Below are positions 12,592 through 23,733 of a stretch of DNA of 64,000 nucleotides, one piece after another. The DNA is taken from contig JAWUZG010000176.1 of the NCBI GenBank assembly GCA_036785705.1, positions 124,001 through 188,000 of the forward strand. Direction: 5' to 3'. This stretch comes from Acanthornis magna. Lineage: Eukaryota; Chordata; Aves; Passeriformes; Acanthizidae. Under the pieces are notes generated by a model. It saw nothing but the letters and a program-made list of their open reading frames with translations, was not told where the DNA came from and searched no databases. Position 1 is the first letter of the stretch, and each line of letters starts with the position of its first letter. Both the position numbers and the translations under genes were made by a program.

Positions 12592-13670
12592 TGTACTGGG
12601 TTTTCTTTGCCAGATCTTGGAATGGGAGGAGCTATAGGGGTACTTTTGTGGGAAGCTGCAGGAACCTCCCTTCACGTCCAACAGAGCCAATGCCAACTGG
12701 CTCCAGGATGGACCAACCATTAGAGAAGGCCAAACCAATCAAGAATGACATAATGCCTCTGCAATATATTCAAGAAGGAAAGAAAAGGTTATTACACAGA
12801 TGTAATTGTGCTCAGAGAAGAAAGGAGTGAGAATATGCGAGAGGAAAACTCTTCAGGCACCCAGGCCAGTGAGAAGGAGGGGCAAGAGGTGCTCCAGGCG
12901 CTGGAGCTGAGATTCCCCCGCGGCCCCTGGTGCAGCCCATGGTGAGGCAGCTGTTCCCCTGCAGCCCATGAAGGGCCACGGGGGTGCAGAGATCCACCTG
13001 CAGCCCATGAAGGGCCACGGGGGTGCAGAGATCGACCTGCAGCCCATGGAGGGCTCCACACCAAAGAAGGCTGTGATCCTGTGGGAAGCCCACACTGGAA
13101 GGTCATGGCAAAGTCCTAGGGACCCATGGTGAAACAAGCCCACACTGGAGCAGGTTTCGTGATAGTATTTGTAACCCTGTGGGTCCCAAGCTGGACTAGG
13201 TTGCTCTGGAAGGACTGAACCTTGTGGAAAGGGACCCACGTTGCTGCAGATTGTGTAGAACTGTACCCTATGGGATGGAGCCTTGTTGGAACAGGGAAAG
13301 GACTCCTCTCCCTAAGCAGCAGCAAGAACAATGTGTGATGAACTGACCACAGCCTCCATTCCCATCTCCCTGTGCCACTGGGTGGGAGGAGGTAGAATCT
13401 GGGAAGGAGGGAGGGGGAGGCAGGAAGGTATTTTTAAGTTTTGCTTTACTTCTCATTATCCTGCTCTGATTAGGATTGCTAATAAATTCAATTAATATCC
13501 CCAAGTCGAGCCTCCTTTACCTGTGATGGTAATTAGGGAGTGGTCTCTCCTTATACTTATCTCAACACATAAGCATTTTAATGTATTTTCTCTTCCCTGT
13601 CCAGCTGAGAAAGTAGTGATAGAGACGCTTTGGTGGGTGCCTGGCATCCAGACAGGGTCAAACCACCACA
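12592..13670 (+). mobile_element. solo LTR of an ERVL-type endogenous retrovirus
   Basis: This 1079-bp LTR begins TGTACTGGGTTTTCTTTGCC and ends ...CAAACCACCACA. The flanking 5-mers gaaac (12587-12591) and ggaac (13671-13675) match at 4 of 5 positions, consistent with the 5-bp target duplication of ERVL elements. It shows the recognised avian ERVL order: 'ggctccaggatggacc' in U3, a TATA-like AATATATT at about 12763, a long GC-rich middle full of 'ctgcagcccatg' and 'gcccacactggagcagg' phrases, AATAAA at 13481-13486, and an end with 'tttggtgggtgcctggcatccag'. No internal genes are attached. Open frames on both strands in the middle are by-products of its repeats. Confidence 0.9.
12959..13050 (+). 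repeat. 39-bp tandem repeat inside the ERVL LTR
   Basis: Two near-identical 39-bp units (12959-12997 and 12998-13036, each starting ctgcagcccatgaagggcc) are followed by a partial third unit (ctgcagcccatggagggc). The period is a multiple of 3, so reading frames stay open across it. Confidence 0.85.
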
Positions 13671-14558
13671 GGAACCTTTGCATTCAATTTCTTTACTAAG
13701 ACTAAAAAGGACTACCACTGCATCCACACATATGAAGCATAACCATCTGTGCTTTAAAGGAAGTGAAAGGTAGCAGTGATTTACTAAAAATAACTATTTT
13801 GTTCAATTACTCTTTTTGTTAAGGCTTCAATTCTCTGTTTAGGCAAAATAGCTGTGCTATTCCCTCTGCATACAAAATAAGGACATGTTCTCCAAGTAAT
13901 GGAGTTGTCATATATTAAGTACTTACTATTGCTAACTGGAACTTTAAGCACTTATTATTATGTACATAATATTATTTATTATTGTTGACTAGAGAACACC
14001 ATCCATATTTCCTTTCATTGATTAAAAAGAACCCCATTAATTAATTTTATTGAATCTCAGGTATACTGACAGCTATGTATTATCCATAATTTCTACACTT
14101 TGCTTATGTTCATTCTTTTATTGCTTCTTCTAATTCCCTGCATAGATAATCCAAATCTTACTAAGTTCCTTTCTAATCAGAAGCTTCCATTATTCTAATT
14201 TTCCCCTTTGAGCCATATTTTTTTCTGTTATGATTTGGTGATCAGAACTAAATCTGTGTTCAAGAAAACCCAACATTTAGAATAGTTTATTAAATTTTCA
14301 TGAGCTATGTTATTTTTCAAGGTAAATTCATAGATCTTCATAACCTGTCATTAAGAGAAATTAATTTATGTGAACAGGGGGTAAAATATTTCTGAAGATT
14401 TAGCTATGAGCAGTTAATGAACTGTTCATGATTATTAAAAGATTGTTCTTAAGCCTTGTTCTGGCATTAGCAGTATAACGCACATTAACATGAAAAAGAA
14501 TTGTGCTGCAAGCATGTCTCTATTTAGACTATTTTCATGTTTGTGAAAGTACGTGATA
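13671..14558. other. unassigned AT-rich DNA
   Basis: No gene or repeat is recognised between the ERVL LTR and the next CR1. Confidence 0.5.
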
Positions 14559-16140
14559 TCATAGAATAGTAGAATATCTCAAGATAGAAGAGACCCATAA
14601 GGATCATCAAATCCAACTCCTTAGTCCTCACAGGACTGCCGAAAACTAAACCATATGACTTAAAACATCATTCAGATGAAACTCTGAGAAGTTTTTTGCT
14701 GTATCCTCTTCATTGGAAAACCTGTTCCAACTGACCACCTTGTCAGGAAAGAATTCTTTCTAATGTCCAGTCTGAACACCCCCTCCCAACTTCATTCCAT
14801 TTCCTTGTGTCCTACTACTGGTCACCTGAGAGAGGAGTTTGGCACCTCCTCAGTAACTTACCCTATTGAGGAAATTGTAGACTAAGATGCACGACCTTGC
14901 TCTTCGCTTTGATGAAACTCATGAATTTTCTGTGGGCCTGCTTCTGGAGCTAGTAACTCAGCTTCCTGTCATCTGCAAAATTCTTGTGGCTGTGCTGGGT
15001 CCCACAACTATGTTATTGATGCAGTTGTCAAACTGTACTGGTCTCATAACAGATCCCTGCTTATCACCAATCTCCATCCAGCACATTCAAAAGCAGGTTC
15101 CCAAGGGACTTCAAAGTAATTCCTTAAGGAGCCCAAGGTCTGCTCTTTCCATGTCCAGGGTCAAAGTTTTCTGGAGGTTCTCCTCCTAGAGCCAGCGATT
15201 TGAAACTTAAATATTTTATGATCACTGTAAATATTTTATGGTTTCTGTTTGCAGGCAACAAATATGGGAACAACAAACCTGTCCTAGTTGCTTCCCTTAG
15301 TACCTGCTCCAAAAAGTCATCTTCAACATGTTTCAGAAATTTCCTGGACCTGTTTTTGTCAGCTGTATGATATCCTGAGTTGATGTCTGAGAAGCTGAAA
15401 TCACTTACAGAGAGGAGTGCAGGTGGTCTCGACATACTTCTTAATTCCTTGTGGAATAATTCACTGATTCATCATCCTGGATGAATGGTTGACAGCATGC
15501 TCCCCACAACAATATGTGTTTTATTTTCTTTCACCTTCATGTTTACCCAGAGGCTCTCAGGTGTATCAGTGCCAACTGCAAGTGTCATACAATCCCATCC
15601 CTTCCTTACACACAGCTCCACCCTGCTGCCTTGTCAGCCTTGCCCATCCCTCCTGAAGACCCCATAACCATCTCTAATGGCACACCAGTCTGAGGACTCA
15701 TGTCAGGAAAACTCAGGTTTTGCTTTTGAAAATGGTGTCATAGTTGTGGGACTAGGAAAAAATTTCTGACTTCTCTAATTTTTTCAGATGTGCCTAGTGT
15801 ACTCCGCACACCATGAAGGAGACTGAAGGACTTCACACTGTCCCTCAAACACTGATGTGTTCAGGCTTATCTTAGACAGCCTGGTTTCATGCCTTTCCCC
15901 TTCACATACAGTAAAAAGTTCTGTTAGTGAGCCCTAGCTCCTGTGCAAAGATCCTTCCCCCTTGGTGTGCTCTGTCTGTTGCCAGCAGGCCTGGTGTCCT
16001 CTAGATCAACTGTGACCAAAACCCACAAAATTTTGCTGGTGACCAGTCACAGAGACAGGTCCTGATTTGCTGTGTCCTTCTGTATCTTCCATTGTCATTC
16101 CCTGCAACTCAAAGCATAGTGGAGAACATTAATTATGTTA
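14559..16140 (-). mobile_element. long CR1 LINE copy (about 1.6 kb)
   Basis: Reverse-oriented CR1 of a different subfamily from the copy at 321. The 3' end reads ATCATAGAATAGTAGAATATC at 14559. Typical mid-element segments are 'gccaactgcaagtgtcat' near 15571, 'gttgccagcaggcctggtgtcc' near 15979 and 'gtcacagagacaggtcctgatttgctgtgtcc' near 16047. The match ends near 16140. Frames are broken by numerous stops. A short duplicated TAAATATTTTATG lies at 15208-15240. Confidence 0.87.
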
Positions 16141-16286
16141 CAGACTTTTTAGTAAACCTTTGTCAGTGACAAAAAATTTTTATCAGTTTGATGTCAAACT
16201 AATTATTTCAATATCTGCTTTTAATTACTTAACTGAATGACTCATGTTAATAAGCATAAGTACGTCAATGGATTTTGATTAACAAA

Positions 16287-16790
16287 TATGGCTTAGTTTC
16301 CCCGAGGCTGCAGGAGCTGGCTGAGAGAAGAAGGCAGGCAGACGACGTCAAGATGGCGAAAGGGAAAAGTTTATTTACAGAAAGGTTTTTATACCATTAA
16401 TATTCTAGCAACTATTGGTCAGAAAAGAAATCCACCTCCTAAAACCATTGGTCACAGCCAAATAACACCTGATACCAAACACAGAGATTAAGAAAGTAAA
16501 AGAATGCAACTTATCTATGTTCTCCCTGAGAAAGAGCAGAAAGAATTTCAAAACAGTGCAACCACAATTGAAGTAATTTCTTAAACTGGCAGTAAAACCA
16601 AACAATACTGAGACTTCCCTTCCTTGATTTTCTTTCTATATCTTTACATGAGCCACATTTATAATGAAACAATTCAGAGAATCCACCAAGTTATCATAAT
16701 CTCTTCATCTTTCTGTGGGATATGGGGGTTTTTCAGCTGAGCATTCTGCACCCTTCACACTTGGTTCTGTTTTGGTTTTTTTCAGCTTTT
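16287..16790 (-). mobile_element. probable LTR, minus strand (family C)
   Basis: On the minus strand there is an ordered set of LTR signals: several CCAAT boxes (plus-strand ATTGG near 16414 and 16445), a TATA-like GGTATAAAAA (plus 16386-16395), AATAAA (plus TTTATT at 16370-16375), then a GC-richer U5-like end. No target duplication was found and the ends are approximate. A non-LTR promoter is possible but less likely, because no exon follows. Confidence 0.68.
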
Positions 16791-17129
16791 CTTTTTTAAG
16801 TTGGATCTGGCACATGATATTAATTATCTTTGTGTAGTGTTATTGAGATTTAATTTTATGAAGTATCCTGTTCCACTCTGGGTTTTGCTGTTGTTGTTGT
16901 TGTTTTCGTTTTTTTTTTTATCAGGATATAACATAAGCATTCTGGCACTATTACACAGTTGGCAATCATATTTTATAACCACCATGAATTCCTTAAGAGC
17001 TCTTTAAATTTTTATACCCTGAGCTCCTCCAGTATACTCTTCTCCACTCCAAAACTCAAGATTTATGTCATCCCTATGTCATACATTGGCATAATTAAAA
17101 TCAGGAAGAACAAAGGATAAACATGAAAA

Positions 17130-17166
17130 TATTTGCCCCATTCATGAATTATGAATGGGGCAAATA
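17130..17166. repeat. perfect 16-bp inverted repeat with 5-nt loop
   Basis: The left arm (17130-17145) and right arm (17151-17166) are exact reverse complements built around ttgccccattcat / atgaatggggcaa. The spacer gaatt is at 17146-17150. The transcript would fold into a stable short hairpin. Confidence 0.9.
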
Positions 17167-18334
17167 CACATTGCTCATATATTCAGGATGGTATCGTTAA
17201 CTCTTTCTATTTGAAATAATTATTTATTCATCTTTCTCTAGTCACAACTCCAGTCATTTTGATCTCTAGGAAGAAGAAGTTTTTGTACTCCTGGATTCTC
17301 TTTCTGCTTTTCATGCCATTTTTGGTGCTTTTCTTTAGTAATTTAAATAAACTATCTTTATAGGAAACAAAATAGAAAATGCAGTATTTATTTTATAATT
17401 GTCTTGAAATCTACTGCTTATTGTGGTATATCATAAAGTTAGTATAGATAAATCCCAATTTAATTCACAACATTTTAATCACATTACTTCTGTTTCCTCT
17501 TCATCACACTTCATATGAGTGTCATGAATTCTAGAATATTTCTTTGTAGAAACTGATTTTTTAAACTGATTTTTTTTAATTAGGTGTCAACATTTTTAAA
17601 GAATTGTTTTACAAATTGACATCATGCTGACATGAATTAGCTGTGGATTTGTGGCTTAGTTCATAGAGAAGGAATAAATAAAATATGTTAGACACTAATG
17701 AAAAGCAGATCACTGTTTGTTAGAGTAATAAGGAGTGAGTACCCCAGTTTAGGCATATGGATTGCTGTGCACTAAATTGATAATCACTGTTCCTTGGTAC
17801 AGCTTTGTTGCTTTTTTCACTTAGAGATGATGTGCTGGAAGAAAGAAGGTGAACTCTCTCTTCTGATCATGCAAATTAAACCTACTGTTTTCTACTGAAG
17901 AGAGGTAAATAGCACCATTCTAAGTAGAAAAAACAATATTGACAGAAGCCTGAGCTGAGGAAGTCTAATACTAATTTTTTTTTTTATTTTGAAAGGCAAT
18001 GAATAATTGATCCACTCTTTTATCCAAGTGGTGGAATGTGTAATGTAGAAGAGTTTGCGTTTTCTCAGGAGCCATTTACTATTATTGAAAGGCTAAAGTC
18101 TGAAGTCAAAAATTTAGACTACTTTGATACTACAGCCCTTACTTGCATTGAGTAAAGCTTTCTACAAGGAAAAAAAGGCTTGACTCCAAGTAATTTTTTA
18201 TTATACTTAAATTTCATCCTCTTCAGTAAGGATAAATAAATGAATGCATCATTCTGCTATATATGAACTTAGTGAATGTAGTACTGAACATCCCAAGGTG
18301 GTCTATCTCCGAATTCTTAATATGAATAAAAGAT

Positions 18335-18361
18335 TTTATATATATATTTTATATATATATA
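18335..18361. repeat. TA-rich simple repeat
   Basis: Two TATATATA runs are separated by TTTT. Confidence 0.75.
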
Positions 18362-19397
18362 AACATATTTTTTAATTACAAATTGAAAAATCACTGCTTT
18401 TGTTTTAAGCTTATGAATATTTTTTTGAAATAACTGAAGTCTTTATTTTGATGCCCTTGCCCTTCCAGTTACATGTCTCTGGCTAGTTACATTCTTGCTG
18501 TATCATTTATTACATTCTTGACTGTCTCCCTTAAAAGTCTTCCTGATTGTCTAGAGGGCAAGAAATTTGTAAGAATTTCCTCACTCCTTTCTTAGTAGCT
18601 TCTTTCCCTTCTCTAATGTGTTGCCTGTGACTCCCTAATATCTTCTTGCCTTGGGTCTGGAAACTTTAGTGTTTAATTTAGCCTCTATTTACCATCTTTT
18701 TCCATATGAAAACAGAAACAAATCTTCCTCAAACTGATTGGGCTGAAAACTAGTGCACAGTGTTTCTCTGATCACTGATGACAATTTTATCCTGCCTGTG
18801 ATGGGACAGTATGCTGCTACTCAATCCCTCTACCTCTTCTGCTTACCTTTGCTGTTCCTAAAATTCCTTTCTTCCAAATCTTTATTTTACAAAGTGATCT
18901 CATTTCCAAAGTGACCCCTTGAGTCCTCTCCAGAAGCCATCATTGGCTTACTTCTTCACATTAGCCGACAAAGATTTAATTTCAATTTTGCCAGTACACA
19001 TAATACCCAAAGCAATATGTACTGCCTTATTATTTCTCTATATGTCAAAATATACTGATATATTGTAGGTCTAGATATAGACCAGCTATCAGAGCAGAGT
19101 TTCATTGGTTCGAGTAGAAGCATTCTTACAGTATTAGGTAGAAAATCATCCAGAAAACACTGTTGTTATCCAGAAGGTTATGAGCACCCCTCTTCTGCAA
19201 CCCTGATTCTCACATTAACAGAATAAAAAATGTGCTTTATTTTCTTGCTTCGGGTGTCATGAACGTTAAACTCAGACAACAATATACCCTGATATATTAC
19301 TCACTGGTTTTGCTAGCTCTCTGATTTTGTACCTTCAGAAATAGCAACAGTTTTTGCTCGAGACCCTGTTAGACAAACTGAACACACTTTGGCTGGT

Positions 19398-19521
19398 AAA
19401 AATAAATAAAATAAAATGAAATAAAATAAAATAAAATAAAATAAAATAAAATAAAATAAAATAAAATAAAATAAAATAAAATAAAATAAAATAAAATAAA
19501 ATAAAATAAAATAAAATAAAA
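19398..19521. repeat. (AAAAT)n pentanucleotide microsatellite
   Basis: A near-perfect ATAAA/AAAAT array with roughly 20 uninterrupted units from about 19419, plus an imperfect left shoulder. On the minus strand it gives a spurious Phe/Tyr/Ile/Leu-rich open frame. Confidence 0.95.
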
Positions 19522-21989
19522 TTCCTGTGAAAGGAAACAGATTTTATCAAATTACTATGGCTTTCTTTTATTATGTATTGTCATGATTTTCTGAATAATC
19601 TCACTCAGTTTTTCTCTACTTGTGACATCTAATATAGGTGCAATTTCTTCAAAGTAAGTCAAGAAATAAAAAGAGTACATAAACTAACACACTGGTCAAG
19701 AGTCCATGAATTTAGAAGCCATTATTTTCAAAAGACAACAGATAAGCCTGATAATGAGTTTAACAAAATGAAGGGTGCAACTGCATCTTAAGGAAATTGA
19801 TAAAGTAAGAAAGAAATCTACTATTCCTACATGTCCTTCTAATTTTTCATTTTAATCACATAATTTCATCACTCTGAAAAAAAGACTTTTACTAAAATGA
19901 AGAAGAGTGACCTTTCTTTAGTGTACTTTCATTACAATTAAAATAATGTGACCTCAAGTAAAATAACATTGTCAGATAACTTATGATTCAGTCCTTATTA
20001 CTTCTGTAGGGTTGGTGTATTTTTTTCTTCAATAGCTAATCTTGTTTTAATTCAGTTGCTCACAATAGCAAATACCTTTTTAATTAGTAAATTTAAAAAG
20101 TGATTCTCAGAGCTTCTTATCTTTCCAGTTTTGTTATCCCATCTGTGCATGTCTTGAAAGGAGCTAAGATATGTATAATGCTAATTAATTTCCTACCACA
20201 CTAGAACTGGTAAGCCAGGTATTCAAATCCTTTCCCCAATTCAAATACATTCTAAAGCTTAAAGTTACTAGTGCTAATGAGTAATTTGATTTACTTTAAG
20301 TTAATTAAACTGTATATAATTGAGTTATATGAAGGCACTCTAGTAGTCTTTGAAAATACATCCAATAATAATATTCACGGATTTAAGACAAATACTGTGT
20401 TACAAACATGGTTCAGTACATTGTAGAATCATAAAGGGATAATGCCTTCTAGAATCTTCCACTAGTCTCTATAAAAGATGATGTTTTTTTTAAAAAACCA
20501 CAGAACAAACAATGAAGGGTAAAATTAACATGTGAGATTAATATATCTAATTTCGGATTGAACAGGAAAAGCTAGATTACACACTTGACAGCTACAACAT
20601 AAACAGAGAACAATAAAAGCAATTTTCAAAAGGAATAAATTAGAAGCTGGTAGAAAAGAAAGAGTCAAAACAAAACTTAGTTATGCGAGCTGTTTCATAT
20701 TTCCCTCAAAGGTTTGCATAAACTATTCAGGCAACAAATGAAAAATAATCAACATTTCTGTTACTACCGTCTCTACACATATTGCATATGTGCTGACATT
20801 CAAAGTCCATGTATATGCAAGCGGAAAATATAAACCCATTTTTCAAGTTTTATGAAAGTTTGAATATTTTATTCATTAGTAACAAAAAAAATTCATTTGT
20901 GAGCATCAAGCTGTAATTTGGATGCATTGGCTACAGTACACAGCTGCAGTGTGGTGTTCTACAGATATTGAGCCACACTTTTTACTTCAGCAAATCAAAA
21001 AAATTCTTGCACCCAATAATAAATGGTACAGCCTCTTCATAACTGTGCAGAAAGCCTTCCTTATGTAGTCCACATGAAATGCTGTTTCCATTAGGTAACT
21101 ATTTTTGGCTTATATCTCCTTTATTCTTTTTTCTTCCTATTAAGAAAAAAGACTGATATACAAAACTAGTAGGTCCATTATTCTTAATTTTCCTTTATTA
21201 AAGTATTTGAGTAAAGCATAGGAATGATATGGATTTCTCTATATAACAAAAGTATGAGGAACCATTGAGGAAAAGTAGTAAGTTGTCATGTCAGCTACAA
21301 TTGAAATTTTATCTGATTTCCTGCAGCTTGTAAAAACAAACAAAAACCCACCAAAAAAATCCCCCAAAACTGTCCCCAAAAATCCATTCTGAGTTCAGAG
21401 ACTTACAAAAGGATGAATGAACCAGCCAATAAAAGTTTAAGAAATCTATTTATTTATAGCTTTCTCGAGTGTGCAAAGAGGAGATGATACGCCTAGAAAA
21501 ATGTAATAAAAGTCAGCATCAGAGAGGAATAACTAAAAATTCAGGAAGGAGCATAAAATCAGATAACTGGAATAGAGTTAAAAAGACGAGGTAGAGAAAA
21601 AATGGATGCTGTGTGTGGTCTGAACACTGCCACTTAACACAAGTTAGCAAACAGCCTTTTAAAAAAAACAAAAACAAAAAATGAGAGTGTCATAAATGTG
21701 TTTGACCTGTCAAGCTATATTTTATATTTTTGATTTATTTGCAATGCAGCAATTAGTGGTTATGTATTTCAGTATTTTTGCTACAATAGTTGGATAAATT
21801 TAGTATGTGGTTACATAGGGTAAGGTTCTTAGCTCCCTTCAGAAAAGTATGGGGAAATAAAGGCAAAGTGGAAATACAGCTGACAGTCGACCATCAACAA
21901 TGACAGATTGAAAGGAAACACTGGCTATTTCATAGGCTTACATTTTTTAGCAATATCAAAGTGTACTCTTGTCTTTACATCAACAGAGG

Positions 21990-22913
21990 ATAAAAGGAAT
22001 GTATCAAGGACTTCAGCTTGACAGGTATTAACTCGGAATACCACACAGCTGGTACAAGTCCAGAAGATTCCTACAACATCTGCATGATGACTTCATAGCA
22101 GAGTTACTAAGGGAGCCACCTAGGAAAGATGTCCTCCTTGATTTGTTGCATTTTAGGAGAGAGTCTTGGAACTGAAGTGGCAACTGGTCTTGGGCACAGC
22201 AAACATGAAGCAATACAGTTTAAAATCTCTGTTAACAGGAAAAAGTCCCAGTAAAACGCAGAGCTAGACAAGAGGAGAGCAGAGTTCAGGTGGCTCAGGG
22301 AACTAGTTGGTGAGATCCTTGGAAAACATTTTAGAAGGTGTTGGGATCCATCAGTGCAGCTCACTTTTCAAGCACTCTTAGAAGCACAGGAGCTGCTAAG
22401 CTGAATATGAGTCAGCAGTGCCCTGGTAGCCAGGAGGGTGAGCCATGTCCTGGGGCCACCAGGCCCAGCATGGCCAGCCAGGCAATGGAAGGGATTGTCC
22501 CACTCTGCTCTGCAATTGGGTGGCATCATCTTGAGTCCTGGGGACAGTTTTGGGTACCGCAATGTAAGAAAGACATTTAGCTATTACAGAGTGTCCGTAA
22601 GGATGCTGAGGAGCCTTGAGGGGGTGCAATGGGAGGAGTGGCTCAGGTCATTTGGTCTGCTCGCCCTGGAGAGGAGGAGTCTGAGGGGAGACTTCACTGC
22701 AGTCTGCAACTTCTTTGTGAGGAAAAGCGGAATTATAAGCACTGCTCTTTTCCCTCTGTGTTGACCAGCGACAGGATACAAGGGAATGGTATGAAGTCGT
22801 GTCAAGGGAAGTTTTGGTTGGGTATCAGGAAAAAGGTCCTTCCACCAGAGGGTGTTTGGGCACTGGAACAGGCTAACCAGGGCAGTGGCCACAGCACCAA
22901 GCCTGACTGAATT
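21990..22913 (+). mobile_element. CR1 LINE, internally deleted, left part
   Basis: Plus-strand CR1. The left portion (about 21990-22395) matches the end of the ORF2 endonuclease region, for example 'gagccacctaggaaagatgtcct' (around 22112) and 'ggtcttgggcacagcaaacatgaa' (around 22186). It then passes directly to the 3' segment starting 'cagtgccctggtagccaggagggtgagcc' (around 22415). Most of the reverse-transcriptase region is missing. The 3' segment continues through 'ctggagaggaggagtctgaggggagac' (around 22667) to 'caccaagcctgactgaatt' at 22913, where an LTR interrupts it. Stops and frameshifts are frequent. Confidence 0.87.
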
Positions 22914-23597
22914 ATTAAAATGCAGATATAGATCTAATATTGATATCCACCTGAGACGGACAAAGACTCTCTAACTTCTTAAGGTTAGAAAGTGTATGTT
23001 TATTTCAGCACCGGAAAGCTGCAGGGATAGCTCCCAAATGTATAACTCCAAAGTAACAATACAACACAGAACTTATTTATCTATCACAAAAATGCATGTT
23101 TAAAATACAGATCCATATTCGTAGCATAAGCACCTCCCATTCCCTGCTTCATATGGAAATTACCAAAAAGTCATTAAGCATGTGCAGCTCCTGCAATGGA
23201 ATTGAGTCAGTGGTCGTTAATTTGAGTCTGAGGGCTGCTTTGGATGAAGTAATATGAGTCTTCATCAGTGTGACCTTCTTACTTCGTTGGTTTTTGACAA
23301 TATATTTGACCCTGGAAAACTCCCAATGCTCTCTTCTATTGCTTCTAGGTAGGTTGCATCTGGGCAAAATTTGTAACTGTCTAGGCTCTCCTTTGACCCT
23401 CTTTTCTTAAGATTATTAATTGTCTATTCTAAGCACAGCTGAGTAAATATCAAATAATCAAAGGGCTACTCTGCCTTTAATCATTAATTTCTTTCTAACT
23501 GAGTTCTGCGTCTTTTTCTATTCTAGTTGATTTTAACAGAACTAACTTTTATCGAAAATCTCTACATTTAAGTGTCTAAAAAAACCCCCTATGTTTC
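22914..23597 (-). mobile_element. solo LTR, minus strand, inserted in CR1 (family D, copy 1)
   Basis: About 0.66-0.68 kb of non-CR1 sequence splits the CR1. On the minus strand it starts near TGTCTGAAACATAGG (right edge about 23597-23602), carries AATAAA (plus TTTATT at 22999-23004) and ends near ...CAGGTGGATATCA (plus 22941). The segment 'aagactctctaacttcttaaggtt' near its U5 end is shared with the copy at 53377-53982. The exact ends and the target duplication are blurred by mutation. Confidence 0.78.
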
Positions 23598-23733
23598 AGA
23601 CACAGCTCAAGAAGTAGCTGGACAACTTTCTCAGACATATGGTGTGAGCTTGTGCAGGGCTGCGAATTTATTGGACTCAATGACCTTGTGAGTCTCTTCC
23701 AACTCAGCATATTCTTGGATTCTATGAGTTGTC
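23598..23733 (+). mobile_element. CR1 LINE, 3' end (right part, after LTR)
   Basis: This continues the CR1 from 22913. 'cagctcaagaagtagctggacaac', 'ctcagacatatggtgtga', 'gtgcagggctgcga' and 'ttccaactcagcatattcttggattctatga' form the canonical CR1 3' terminus. Confidence 0.92.

Larger units (their letters stand above)
16791..21989. other. AT-rich gene-free DNA
   Basis: About 5.2 kb without a supported gene. It holds a 16-bp perfect hairpin (17130-17166), an alternating TA stretch near 18335-18361 and an (AAAAT)n array (19398-19521). Otherwise nothing is recognised. Confidence 0.6.

Noticed and set aside
12792..13239. Overlapping minus-strand frames with a 13-residue repeat
   Set aside because: They come from the 39-bp tandem repeat inside the ERVL LTR and are not a protein gene.
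19335..19550. Phe/Tyr/Ile/Leu-rich minus-strand frame
   Set aside because: It is a translation of the (AAAAT)n microsatellite.
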